This document shows, piece after piece, positions 1-7,402 of a DNA stretch of 64,000 bases. Source of the stretch: JAXLWB01 sp046328715. GTDB taxonomy: Bacteria > Chloroflexota > Anaerolineae > Caldilineales > Caldilineaceae. The position numbers and the translations under genes were made by a program. Numbering within the stretch: the first letter of the stretch is position 1; the number at the start of each line of letters is the position of its first letter. The stretch lies in contig JAXLWB010000015.1 in assembly GCA_046328715.1 (NCBI GenBank), forward strand, positions 124,001 through 188,000, written 5' to 3'. The notes beneath the pieces are model-generated. The model did no database searches. It was not told where the DNA came from and was given only the letters and a program-made list of their open reading frames with translations.

Positions 1-386
1 AAACGCCGGACCAAACGGTGGCCATCCTTCGAGATGTGAACTCGCCCGCCATCCGTGCCAACTTTGACATCAGCCATTTCAACGTGCTTGGCATTCCCAT
101 TGAAGAGTCGATTGCCAAAATGATCTCTTACTCCCCCCACACCCATGTCAAGGATGAACGAGGGATTCATCCCAATTACGAGTATCTTATTCCTGGGGAA
201 GGCGAGTTTGACTACGTTCGCTATCTCAAGGCCATGCAGGCCGCCGGATATGGGGAAGCGATTTCGGTCGAAATCAGCATGATGGTCCAGCGCCGCCCCA
301 CCTACGATCCATTCGCTACAGTTACCGAGTCCTACCGAGTCGTAGCCGCAGCATTTGAGAAAGCGGGCGTACCACGTGATGTGTGA
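1..386 (+). CDS. Sugar phosphate isomerase/epimerase, C-terminal part
   Basis: The open frame enters from the left edge of the window, so the true start lies upstream. The visible residues look like the last third of a xylose-isomerase-like TIM barrel: FDISHFNV, then HTHVKDERG (the H.KD strand that carries metal and phosphate ligands in this superfamily), then PGEGEFDY and SVEIS, with a short helical tail. Members are cytoplasmic and isomerise or epimerise keto-sugars, often next to ABC sugar importers and dehydrogenases. The substrate cannot be read from this fragment. A hairpin spacer follows, then an unrelated HNH module. Confidence 0.75.
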   Translation, partial: TPDQTVAILRDVNSPAIRANFDISHFNVLGIPIEESIAKMISYSPHTHVKDERGIHPNYEYLIPGEGEFDYVRYLKAMQAAGYGEAISVEISMMVQRRPTYDPFATVTESYRVVAAAFEKAGVPRDV

Positions 387-394
387 ATTGTAAC

Positions 395-455
395 CACGAA
401 GTATACGAAATACACGAAATAAGCTTCGTAAAATGTGTATTTTCTATATTTCGTG
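395..455. repeat. Imperfect hairpin in spacer
   Basis: Arms of 23 nt (395-417 and 433-455) pair with about four mismatches around the loop AAATAAGCTTCGTAA. It lies just after the isomerase stop and may act as a terminator or mRNA end. Its wording (CACGAAA, AAGCTTC) resembles the hairpin at 53702-53745. Confidence 0.5.
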
Positions 456-551
456 ATTGCAACCATCTTTAAGCAGTCCATCCGGCATGAACACTTATGC
501 TATACTACCATCATTAAGAAGTGCTCAGAACCCTAGCGAAAGGAGTAGATA

Positions 552-977
552 GTGCTAACCCAAGATGTAATGGTCCGGCTACCACAAGATCTTTACTTGC
601 ATCTGCAGGCTGTCGCACAGGCTACAAAGCAGTCACTTGATGCAGTTATTCTACGCACCTTACAGGTCGGAAGACCTCCGAGTTGGGAAGATGCGCCCGC
701 TGAATTTCAGACGGACTTGGCTGCACTAGCTCGACTAGATGATAACTCCCTTTGGCAAATTGCGAGAAGTAATCAACTAAGCCAAGATACGTCAACCTAT
801 CAAGCTTTATTGGACAAAAACGCTAATGCGACTCTCACCCCGAGTGAGCGGGACACATTGACCCAACTACGTAAAGCTGCAGACCGCTTTATGCTAAAAA
901 AGGCCTATGCTGTTGATCTTCTTCGCTGGCGTGGCTATGCGATTCCCCTTGCACCTCAGCCAAAAACAGTGCCATGA
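552..977 (+). CDS. RHH-like small protein paired with HNH nuclease
   Basis: A 141-residue protein from a GTG start with AGGAG 8 nt upstream. The N-terminus (MVRLPQDLYLHLQAVAQATKQS...) has the pattern of a ribbon-helix-helix strand followed by two helices, as in DNA-binding antitoxins. The rest is helical and charged. It overlaps the next gene by 4 nt (ATGA), so the two are translationally coupled. A diverged relative of this protein, also coupled to an HNH frame, lies at 6935-7348. The pairing suggests a cofactor, regulator or antitoxin for the nuclease, but I see no catalytic motif. No firm family assignment; function is inference. Confidence 0.7.
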   Translation: MLTQDVMVRLPQDLYLHLQAVAQATKQSLDAVILRTLQVGRPPSWEDAPAEFQTDLAALARLDDNSLWQIARSNQLSQDTSTYQALLDKNANATLTPSERDTLTQLRKAADRFMLKKAYAVDLLRWRGYAIPLAPQPKTVP

Positions 978-1402
978 GTACATATATCTCAGTCGAACTT
1001 CGTCAGATGTTAGAGCAGACTGACGATGGTCAATGTGTTTACTGCCAAACAACTGAATACAATAGTGGACAATCACTGACCATAGATCATTGTATTCCTA
1101 CAGCAAAGGGTGGTGAAACAACTTTTTCTAATTGTTGTCGCGCCTGCCGTCGATGCAATGAGTTCAAACGAGATCAAGTTCATGCGACAGATCCACTCAC
1201 GGGTGAGATTGTTCCACTTTATCATCCCCGACAACAAAGATGGGCAGAACACTTTACTTGGGATCAACATGGAACCAGATTACTGGGCTTGACACCCATT
1301 GGTCGTGGAACAATTGTGGCTCTAGATATGAACAACGAGTTAATAGTGTTTGCACGACAGCGTTGGGTAAATGCTGGCTGGCATCCTCCTTCTTCATCGT
1401 AA
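974..1402 (+). CDS. HNH endonuclease
   Basis: A 142-residue HNH nuclease. A zinc pair C21-x2-C24 is followed by the beta-beta-alpha-metal core: D38-H39 in IDHCIPTAKGG, then N53, the second zinc pair C58-x2-C61 in RACRRCNEFK, and N62. These are the residues expected for metal-dependent nicking or cleavage of DNA. A C-terminal segment (LLGLTPIGRGTIVALDMNN) is not part of the HNH fold. It is kept in the shortened copy at 6726-6938, so it may be a separate functional piece. It is coupled by a 4-nt overlap to the RHH-like gene. The sulfotransferase gene converges on it with 7 nt between stops. Confidence 0.85.
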   Translation: MSTYISVELRQMLEQTDDGQCVYCQTTEYNSGQSLTIDHCIPTAKGGETTFSNCCRACRRCNEFKRDQVHATDPLTGEIVPLYHPRQQRWAEHFTWDQHGTRLLGLTPIGRGTIVALDMNNELIVFARQRWVNAGWHPPSSS

Positions 1403-1409
1403 TTCCCGA

Positions 1410-2006
1410 CTAAACTAATTCACACTCAAACCGTCTATACCCAAATGCAGCAAAATCCTCGGCTGCATACTCCCAAACCAGTTGCTCATCTTCCGCAGTG
1501 AAGTGATCAAAAAAGTTTCCAGGAGGACGCGCTCCTCTTTCTGACATGTGTGGGAAGGGTGGCAGATTGTCTGGGTCTACAAAGGGCAGCTTTTTCAGGC
1601 AATCGGGCAACTGCTCAAAATGTAGCACAAGTGAAACGCCTGCCTTCTTAACATAATGAACCTGATTCATACGCACTTCTGGGACTTCATGCTCAGGAAT
1701 CACACTCGTTCCATCGCGTAATGGGATCGTTTCACGCATACCAGTGCGCCATTGGTCTAGAGGGAGCGGCGGCTTTTCCTCTGTCGCTGACCAGGGTACA
1801 AAGTAGTAAGCGCTCATTTCTCGTTCATATGGATTGCGCACAAGGGTGAAGATCAGATAATCTCTGGCCACGTCGGGCACTCGCCATTCATGATGGGTGG
1901 CAAACCACTCGCCCTGAAAGTGATCCATCAGCCAGCGATTCATCGATTTAGAGCCAGTACGCGGAATACCAACGTAGACGTACTTCAAGGTATGCGAAAT
2001 GATCAT
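1410..2006 (-). CDS. Sulfotransferase family protein
   Basis: 198 residues. GIPRTGSKSM near residue 13 is the 5'-phosphosulfate loop of PAPS-dependent sulfotransferases, and VRNPYEREMSAYYF near residue 56 is the 3'-phosphate-binding motif with its arginine and serine. The protein is shorter than typical 250-300 residue members but has both cofactor motifs. It would transfer sulfate from PAPS to a hydroxyl or amine; the acceptor is unknown. It starts one base after the stop of the VOC gene and so is the last gene of the dehydrogenase run. Confidence 0.75.
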   Translation of the reverse strand: MIISHTLKYVYVGIPRTGSKSMNRWLMDHFQGEWFATHHEWRVPDVARDYLIFTLVRNPYEREMSAYYFVPWSATEEKPPLPLDQWRTGMRETIPLRDGTSVIPEHEVPEVRMNQVHYVKKAGVSLVLHFEQLPDCLKKLPFVDPDNLPPFPHMSERGARPPGNFFDHFTAEDEQLVWEYAAEDFAAFGYRRFECELV

Positions 2007-2007
2007 G

Positions 2008-2481
2008 TCAAGTCTTCGTCTTTACCTCGATCATACAACCGAGTAGGTCTTGCGTGTCGAGATAGGTCCATAGTGCGCCGGGATTGAGGAAAGAGCCACC
2101 ACTTAGTGCAATTGGCACGCCCAGTTTGTTGGCCACATCCTTTGGATCATCCACCAGGAAGAGGATGTGGTGGAGACCCTCGCCATGTTGTTCGAGAAAC
2201 TCGGCGTAGACACTCCCTCCTTCCAACGGCTGGATAAACTCGATCTGAATCGAGGGCGTCTCGATAAAGGCCAATCGCATACGGAAATTGCCTCGCTCGC
2301 CCCGATAGGTGGAGCCTTCGGCCAGATTCGAGCCTGACGGTGGCCAATCGACAAATTTTGCCTCGCCAAAGTTGAAGCGATCGGTCCACGCCTTCACGGT
2401 TGCTTCGGCGTCACGTACCACCAATCCAACCTGGACAATCGGGCCGAGGTCAATTTTAGGCTGCGGTGTAGAATCTGACAT
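2008..2481 (-). CDS. VOC (glyoxalase/bleomycin resistance) family protein
   Basis: 157 residues from the ATG at 2481, preferred over an upstream ATG at 2520 because GGAAAGGG lies about 6 nt before it. Two beta-alpha-beta-beta-beta modules are visible: VQVGLVVRDAEATVKAW...IQIEFIQP, then GLHHILFLVDDPKDV...CMIEVKTKT. The histidine in GLHH and the glutamates near the module ends are likely metal ligands. The arrangement resembles methylmalonyl-CoA epimerase or related small-molecule lyases and dioxygenases, but the substrate is not determined. It lies 39 nt after the SRPBCC gene. Confidence 0.75.
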   Translation of the reverse strand: MSDSTPQPKIDLGPIVQVGLVVRDAEATVKAWTDRFNFGEAKFVDWPPSGSNLAEGSTYRGERGNFRMRLAFIETPSIQIEFIQPLEGGSVYAEFLEQHGEGLHHILFLVDDPKDVANKLGVPIALSGGSFLNPGALWTYLDTQDLLGCMIEVKTKT

Positions 2482-2520
2482 GGTGTACCCTTTCCGAGCT
2501 TGGAGACCACGCTCATGCAA

Positions 2521-3102
2521 TTAAGATTTTCCAGACAACCATTGACCCACGACAAAAGGAATCCAGCGCAGGGTTGAAGAGGGAGTTGCTCCGGGCGGAG
2601 CCGGGATATTGGCACGTTCCTCTGCATTGCGGGCATGGCGGCGCGCCAGTTCCAATTTCAAGCTTTCTTCCCCCTTCTCCATCGCCCATAGGTGATTAGA
2701 AGAGAAAAGTGGCTTCATGATGAAGGAAAGAGTGCGCAACAGAGGTTTGTCGGCCAGGATCCGCCAGTCATAGGTGATGTTGACCCAATCGCCATCCTGT
2801 TCGAAGTTCCAGGCACCCCGTCCCACAAAGTCACCGCTTGCCTCCAAGGCAAAACCCCGAGGCGGAGTGATCTCACTCACCCGAAATTGCCAGCGCAAGG
2901 TGTACGGCAGCCAGCCTTTGGTATAAAGGCCGACCTCCTTGCCAAGCCCGTTGGCATCGCCTGCTACCAATTGCTTTACTTCAAGATAGACCGCCGGCCA
3001 CCAACGCGGCAGATCCGCCGCATCGCCTAAAATTTCTAAGACTTCTGCGACCGTACCCTGCACCCGCCAATGCGTAACAAAGTGATAGTCATTGCTTGCC
3101 AT
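2521..3102 (-). CDS. SRPBCC (START-like) family protein
   Basis: 193 residues. The N-terminus (HFVTHWRVQGTVAEVLEILGDAADLPRWWPAVYLEV) is the helix-grip opening of polyketide-cyclase/START-like proteins, and PPRGFALEASGDFVGRGAWNF continues the sheet lining the hydrophobic cavity. No membrane segment or signal peptide. Such proteins bind or cyclise hydrophobic ligands; the ligand is unknown. It follows the E2 gene by 134 nt on the same strand. Confidence 0.7.
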   Translation of the reverse strand: MASNDYHFVTHWRVQGTVAEVLEILGDAADLPRWWPAVYLEVKQLVAGDANGLGKEVGLYTKGWLPYTLRWQFRVSEITPPRGFALEASGDFVGRGAWNFEQDGDWVNITYDWRILADKPLLRTLSFIMKPLFSSNHLWAMEKGEESLKLELARRHARNAEERANIPAPPGATPSSTLRWIPFVVGQWLSGKS

Positions 3103-3236
3103 AGAAATTTATGTTCAATCTCAGCCAAACAACATACTCACCAACTCCGTTCCTTCACTGCTTTGTTTATCACAGATGTAAGAGTAATCCGCTCAATCCG
3201 CGCCCAGGGGGCACCCGTTAATCCGTTGGCAGCGCG

Positions 3237-4502
3237 CTAATCCAATAAGGACAACGGCTGCTCGATTAACTGCTTAATCCGTTGCAAGAAACGTGCTGCT
3301 GGTGCGCCATCGACGATACGATGGTCAAAGGACAGACTCAGCCCGACCATCAAACGGGCGACAACTTGCCCATCACGCACGACTGGCTGCTCGGCGATGC
3401 GTCCCACACCGAGAATTGCACACTCGGGCAGGTTGATCATCGGCGTGAAGAGGTCGATGTCGTACATACCGAGGTTGCTGATGGTAAAGCTACCGCCACT
3501 TAGCTCATCAGGGGTGCTTTTACCGTTTCTGGTTCGTTCAACCAGGTCCTTGGCTTGGTTGGCAATCGTCACCACGCCTTTGTTGCCAATGTCACGTAGC
3601 ACGGGCACCAGCAAACCGCGCGGCGTATCCACCGCCAGACCGATGTTGATCTGGCTTGGCGTACTCAACTGGCCGTCCGCTGTGATTTGCGTCATCATAA
3701 TGGGGTGCTGACGCAAAGCAGCGGCCACAATTGCGACCAATAGATCGTTGTAGGAAACTTGTTCACCACGTGCCTTGAGCGACGCCCGCCAACTCGCCAA
3801 TCCGGTCGCCTCGGCCTCTGCCATCAACGTAACATGAACTGCTGTCTGCTGGCTGGCGGTCATGCGTTGGGCAATCAGGCGACGCACGGAAGACATGGGG
3901 GTAATTTCAGAGATTGGAGATTGGAGATTGGGAGATTGAATTGCGGATTGCGGCGGGTGCCCGCTTCGGGTGCGGATTGCGGAATCAATCTCTTCTTGTC
4001 TTCTTGTCTTCTCATCAAGATGAAAGCGCACGTCGGCGACGACGATACGACCGCCGGGGCCACTGGCTTCAACTTCGGCAAGGTCGAGGCTATGTTCAGC
4101 AGCGACTCGGCGGGCGAGAGGAGAGGCTAAGAGTTTGGATTTTGGATCGCGGATTTCAGATTGCGGATTGGTGGTCAGTGGTGTAACCTTTGATGAGTCG
4201 CTTGGCGAAGGTTGGGCCGAATTCGATTCCGCTTTCCGAACTGCGATCTCCGCACTCTTTTCGCCGGAAGCGAGCACATGGCTCAGCACGGTACCTACGG
4301 GTACGGTTGTGCCATCACCAACGAGAATATTGCCCAGAAAGCCATCACTGGGCGCTTCAAGTTCCATCGTCGCCTTGTCGGTTTCGATTTCTAAGACGGA
4401 TTCACCTTTTTTGACCGGATCGCCCGTGGCCTTGAGCCAGCGCACCACTGTGCCCTCACTCATTGTTAGCCCCATCAGTGGCATGTAGATGTCGGTTGCC
4501 AT
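3237..4502 (-). CDS. 2-oxoacid/acetoin dehydrogenase E2 (dihydrolipoamide acyltransferase)
   Basis: About 421 residues from the ATG at 4502 (AGGAAT upstream; an in-frame ATG 30 nt earlier is less likely). An N-terminal lipoyl domain has the lipoylated lysine K43 in ETDKATME. A peripheral-subunit-binding domain covers about 124-158 (ASPLARRVAAEHSLDL...GPGGRI). The C-terminal acyltransferase domain ends in DHRIVDGAPAARFL, with the catalytic His-xxx-Asp-Gly at about 394-399. It carries acyl groups from E1 to CoA in the cytoplasmic complex. Both linkers hold translated repeat DNA (NPQSEIRDPKS and SGHPPQSAIQSPNLQS), so they may be repeat insertions rather than ancestral sequence. No E3 gene is present. 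Confidence 0.92.
   Translation of the reverse strand: MATDIYMPLMGLTMSEGTVVRWLKATGDPVKKGESVLEIETDKATMELEAPSDGFLGNILVGDGTTVPVGTVLSHVLASGEKSAEIAVRKAESNSAQPSPSDSSKVTPLTTNPQSEIRDPKSKLLASPLARRVAAEHSLDLAEVEASGPGGRIVVADVRFHLDEKTRRQEEIDSAIRTRSGHPPQSAIQSPNLQSPISEITPMSSVRRLIAQRMTASQQTAVHVTLMAEAEATGLASWRASLKARGEQVSYNDLLVAIVAAALRQHPIMMTQITADGQLSTPSQINIGLAVDTPRGLLVPVLRDIGNKGVVTIANQAKDLVERTRNGKSTPDELSGGSFTISNLGMYDIDLFTPMINLPECAILGVGRIAEQPVVRDGQVVARLMVGLSLSFDHRIVDGAPAARFLQRIKQLIEQPLSLLD
3943..3982. repeat. Palindromic repeat inside E2 coding sequence
   Basis: Forty bases with terminal GCGGATTGC words and a small GTGCCCG...CGGGTGC palindrome. It matches 46931-46970 inside miaB at 33 of 40 positions by eye. 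On the minus strand both are read in the same frame and give SAIR..(S/N)GH(P/S)PQSA. Further AGATTGG/GGATTG words surround it (3910-3942 and 4134-4172). Confidence 0.75.
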
Positions 4503-4540
4503 TCTTTTTATTCCTGTCTTTTTATGAGACAAGATGACAG

Positions 4541-4610
4541 GGTGACCGAGTGACAGGGTGACAAGGTGATCGTAGCAGATTCACCCTTGTCACCTTGTCG
4601 CTCGGTCACC
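4541..4610. repeat. Long hairpin between E2 and E1beta genes
   Basis: Arms 4541-4569 and 4581-4610 are built from GGTGACA-type words and pair with only a few mismatches. It fills the 115-nt spacer and would fold in the mRNA between the two subunits, perhaps protecting or processing the transcript. Confidence 0.65.
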
Positions 4611-4617
4611 TCGTCAA

Positions 4618-5610
4618 TCAGTATCTTCTTCCAAACAACCCCTTCACCGTTTCGACCAAGCGCTTTTCATCGGGGATGGTGCTGAATTCGAGGACGGGAG
4701 CAAGTGGCACCGGAACATCTTCCGCCCCGATTCGTTTGACCGGAGCGTCAAGGTAGTCAAAGGCCAGATCGCTGATCTGTGAAGCGATTTCCCCGGTGAC
4801 GCCGTAGGAGAAGTAGCCTTCGTCAATCACCACGGCACGGCTGGTCTTTTTGACCGAAGCGATGATCGTGTCCAGGTCGAGTGGCTTGAGCGTGCGTGGA
4901 TCGACGACTTCAACGCTAATGCCCTCTTTTGCCAGTGTATCCGCCGCTTTCAAAGCCACCTGAACCATGCTGGAGGTGGCGACTACGGTGACATCCGTCC
5001 CAGCGCGCTTGATATCAGCCACACCAAAAGGAATGCTGTAATCGTCGTTTGGTACAGCGCCTTTCATTCCGTACATCATCTTGTCATCGTAGAAGATGAC
5101 CGGATTGGCGTCTTTGACCGCAGTCTTGAGCAGCCCTTTGGCGTCGTAGGGAGTGGAAGGCAACACTACTTTGACACCGGGAATATGACAGAGCCAAGCA
5201 TGCAAACTCTGCGAATGTTGCGCCGCAGAGGAACGCCCTGCACCCAGGGTGGTATGGATTAGGAGCGGGACACTGACTTGGCCACCGGTCATGTAGTACA
5301 TCTTGGCCGCCTGATTGACGATCTGATCCATCGCCAGGGTGATAAAGTCACCAAACATGATGTCAACGATCGGGCGCATCCCGGCCATCGCAGCGCCGAC
5401 GCCCAATCCGGCAATGCCTGCCTCGGAGATCGGTGAGTCCATCACCCGATCGGGGCCAAATTCCTCTTGCAAGCCGGTAAAGAGGTTAAAAACGCCACCA
5501 GCGCGACCAATATCTTCGCCGATCAAAAAGGTAGAAGCGTCACTGGCTAAGATTTCGCCCAGCCCATCGCGCACGGCCTCGGCGTATGTAATTTCACGAG
5601 AAGTGGACAT
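4618..5610 (-). CDS. 2-oxoacid/acetoin dehydrogenase E1 beta subunit
   Basis: 330 residues, the usual length for this subunit. It opens with REITYAEAVRDGLGEILASD and has the conserved FLIGEDIG glutamate that contacts thiamine diphosphate. GLGVGAAMAGMRPIVDIMFGDF, the QHSQSLHAW segment and the transketolase C-terminal domain (SVEVVDPRTLKPLDLDTI) follow. With E1alpha it decarboxylates a 2-oxoacid or cleaves acetoin and acylates the E2 lipoyl group. It sits between E1alpha and E2 in the same direction. Sequence alone does not separate acetoin from pyruvate or branched-chain specificity. Confidence 0.92.
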   Translation of the reverse strand: MSTSREITYAEAVRDGLGEILASDASTFLIGEDIGRAGGVFNLFTGLQEEFGPDRVMDSPISEAGIAGLGVGAAMAGMRPIVDIMFGDFITLAMDQIVNQAAKMYYMTGGQVSVPLLIHTTLGAGRSSAAQHSQSLHAWLCHIPGVKVVLPSTPYDAKGLLKTAVKDANPVIFYDDKMMYGMKGAVPNDDYSIPFGVADIKRAGTDVTVVATSSMVQVALKAADTLAKEGISVEVVDPRTLKPLDLDTIIASVKKTSRAVVIDEGYFSYGVTGEIASQISDLAFDYLDAPVKRIGAEDVPVPLAPVLEFSTIPDEKRLVETVKGLFGRRY

Positions 5611-5650
5611 GAAGGGTGCTCACGATCTGTAGAATAACAAATGAGGAGAT

Positions 5651-5701
5651 GGGGAGGTAGGGAGATGAGGAGGTATTTATACCTCACCTCCCTATCTCCC
5701 C
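5651..5701. repeat. Hairpin between E1beta and E1alpha genes
   Basis: A GGGGAGGTAGGGAGATGAGG-type arm (about 5651-5676) pairs with the CCTCCCTATCTCCCC arm (about 5679-5701). Direct repeats of the same words extend to 5714. Same position and style as the hairpin between E1beta and E2. Confidence 0.6.
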
Positions 5702-5717
5702 ACATCCCTATCTCAAT

Positions 5718-6683
5718 TTAGGCATACACATGATCCCATGCCTCTTTTGCATCGGGCAGTGGGGATTCTAGTGCGAATTTGACGGCAGCTGCGATTTCGT
5801 CTTCAACACGTTGGTCGATGGCATCAACCTCAGCATCATTCCAGCCGTATTGTTCGATCAGGTTCTGGCGGAAGCGACCAATCGGTTCGCCCTTCCAGCG
5901 CTCTTCGATTTCGCTGTTTTTGCGGTATTTGCGTAGCTCGCCGACATCACCCACATGATGGCCGCGCAGACGATAGGTGTTGCTCTGGATAAAACTTGGC
6001 CCCTCGCCAGCACGGGCACGGCGTACGGCTTCACTAGCCACTTTGTAGACTGCCTGTACATCATTGCCATCGACTTCGGTCGAGGGAATAGCAAAGGCTT
6101 CGCCACGAGCGGTGAACGGTGCAGGTGCAGAGACTTCCTCGGTGCGGCTATACTCACCAAAACCATTGACTTCGCAGACGTAGATCACGGGGATCTTCCA
6201 AATCGAGGCCATGTTCATTGCCTCGGCGAGAGAACCTTCGTTGGCCGCACCATCGCCAAAGAAGCAGACGGCTACTTGGCCGCTGCCCCGTTTCTTGGCA
6301 GCCAACCCGGCTCCCGTGGCAATACCATGACCGCCGCCCACGATACCGTTGGCACCCAGGATGCCCAAGCTGACATCGGCGGCGTGCATCGTGCCCCCCT
6401 TGCCACGACAATAACCAGTGACACGACCCGCCAACTCCGCCATCAGCAGATCGACACGGCCACCTTTGGCAATCAGGTGCCCATGGCCACGATGAGTGCT
6501 GGTGATATAATCATCTTTGCGCAGGGCAGAACAGATACCGACTGCTGAGGCTTCCTGCCCAATGTAAAAATGGATAAAGCCGGGGAGATTGCCCCGTTTG
6601 TACTGTTCTTCCGCCTCTTCTTCAAAGCGACGGATCAGCTTCATGCGGTAATACATTTCAGTGAGTTGGGATCGGTCTAACAC
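5718..6683 (-). CDS. 2-oxoacid/acetoin dehydrogenase E1 alpha subunit
   Basis: 321 residues. YRMKLIRRFEEEAEEQYKRG and GFIHFYIGQEASAVG open the fold, then HRGHGHLIAKGG. The thiamine-diphosphate motif is GDGAANEGSLAEAMNMA...CEVNGFG; the usual second half has two asparagines, and here the first is replaced by valine (VN) while the metal-binding position is kept. YRLRGHHVGD follows. The length and GDGAANEG match acetoin dehydrogenase and short pyruvate dehydrogenase E1alpha proteins. First gene of an E1alpha-E1beta-E2 operon; no dihydrolipoamide dehydrogenase is nearby, so E3 must come from elsewhere. Confidence 0.92.
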   Translation of the reverse strand: MLDRSQLTEMYYRMKLIRRFEEEAEEQYKRGNLPGFIHFYIGQEASAVGICSALRKDDYITSTHRGHGHLIAKGGRVDLLMAELAGRVTGYCRGKGGTMHAADVSLGILGANGIVGGGHGIATGAGLAAKKRGSGQVAVCFFGDGAANEGSLAEAMNMASIWKIPVIYVCEVNGFGEYSRTEEVSAPAPFTARGEAFAIPSTEVDGNDVQAVYKVASEAVRRARAGEGPSFIQSNTYRLRGHHVGDVGELRKYRKNSEIEERWKGEPIGRFRQNLIEQYGWNDAEVDAIDQRVEDEIAAAVKFALESPLPDAKEAWDHVYA

Positions 6684-6725
6684 AAGTGTTCCTCTGGGAT
6701 AATAAGATAAGAACCAAACAACCTC

Positions 6726-6938
6726 TCAAATAGGATGCAGTCCATTTTGGGCGAGAATGCGTCGTAAATTAACTACTTGCCGACGGTTCAAGTCAAGTTT
6801 ATCAATAGTTGCTCGCCCAATTGGAGATAGTCCAATGAGCAATGTGAAATCATATTGGGATAGACAATATTCGCAACAGTTTCTTGCACGTGCCTTTACC
6901 AAGTTCTTCTGTCTTGAAGTAATGCGATCAGTTGTCAT
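6726..6938 (-). pseudogene. HNH endonuclease with internal deletion of the catalytic core
   Basis: A 70-residue frame. Its N-terminus (KARARNCCEYCLSQYDF) carries the first zinc pair of an HNH nuclease, and its C-terminus (LLIGLSPIGRATIDKLDLNRRQ) matches the C-terminal part of the intact nuclease at 974-1402. Roughly 70 residues between them, with the DH, N and second zinc pair, are missing without loss of frame. It therefore cannot be an active HNH enzyme. It could be a decayed gene or a truncated protein that still binds its partner. It overlaps the upstream partner gene by 4 nt, as in the intact copy. Confidence 0.75.
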
Positions 6939-7348
6939 ACAGCAACTGGCTTCAATCCTAGTTCTTTCATAAGAACAGGTAAAGACATAGAGCGAATTTT
7001 AGCAAGCTCCACTAAGTACTCGATTCGCTTACCATTTATCTCTTCAAGACGATCCGACATTGCAATTAATTCCTGTTGCTCTTCTTCATTCAGCATCTCT
7101 GCCTCGCGCTTGCTTATTAATTCGCGGTAACGAGACCATTCAGCTTGTGAGAGACTTTGGTTAATTTTCAGCAGAAGGTCAGATTCAACTTTAGAAAGCT
7201 TTGCACTTTTGGTCTGGCGATGCTTAACTGGATGGAGTCTTTGCACAACACTTTCCAGAATATATGCATCAGGCGATACACCCGCTTTGGAGGCAGCCTG
7301 TTTAATTTCGTTTTCAAGTTCGGGAGCAAGGTCAATGGAAATTGTCAT
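6935..7348 (-). CDS. RHH/helical small protein paired with HNH remnant
   Basis: 137 residues. The N-terminus (MTISIDLAPELENEIKQAASKAGVSPDAYILESVVQ) fits a ribbon-helix-helix segment. The remainder is charged and helical, with LSKVESDLLLKINQSLSQAEWSRYREL and a C-terminal LNEEEQQELIAMSDRLEEINGKRIEYLVELAKIRS helix. It has the same plan as the protein at 552-977 (N-terminal RHH, central helices, a leucine-rich C-terminal helix) and the same 4-nt coupling to an HNH frame. It remains intact although its nuclease has lost the core, which would fit a protective or regulatory role. No named family recognised. Confidence 0.65.
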   Translation of the reverse strand: MTISIDLAPELENEIKQAASKAGVSPDAYILESVVQRLHPVKHRQTKSAKLSKVESDLLLKINQSLSQAEWSRYRELISKREAEMLNEEEQQELIAMSDRLEEINGKRIEYLVELAKIRSMSLPVLMKELGLKPVAV

Positions 7349-7402
7349 TTTATTTGTTCCTTATCACTGGTCTCACTCAATGATACACGAAATTAATACC
7401 AT

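Noticed and set aside
4541..5701. Repeated GTGACA and GGAGGTAGG words considered as a CRISPR or tandem array
   Set aside because: No regular repeat-spacer period; the words pair as hairpin arms.
5955..6548. A 197-residue plus-strand frame opposite E1alpha
   Set aside because: Complement of the thiamine-diphosphate domain; composition follows the codon pattern of the true gene.
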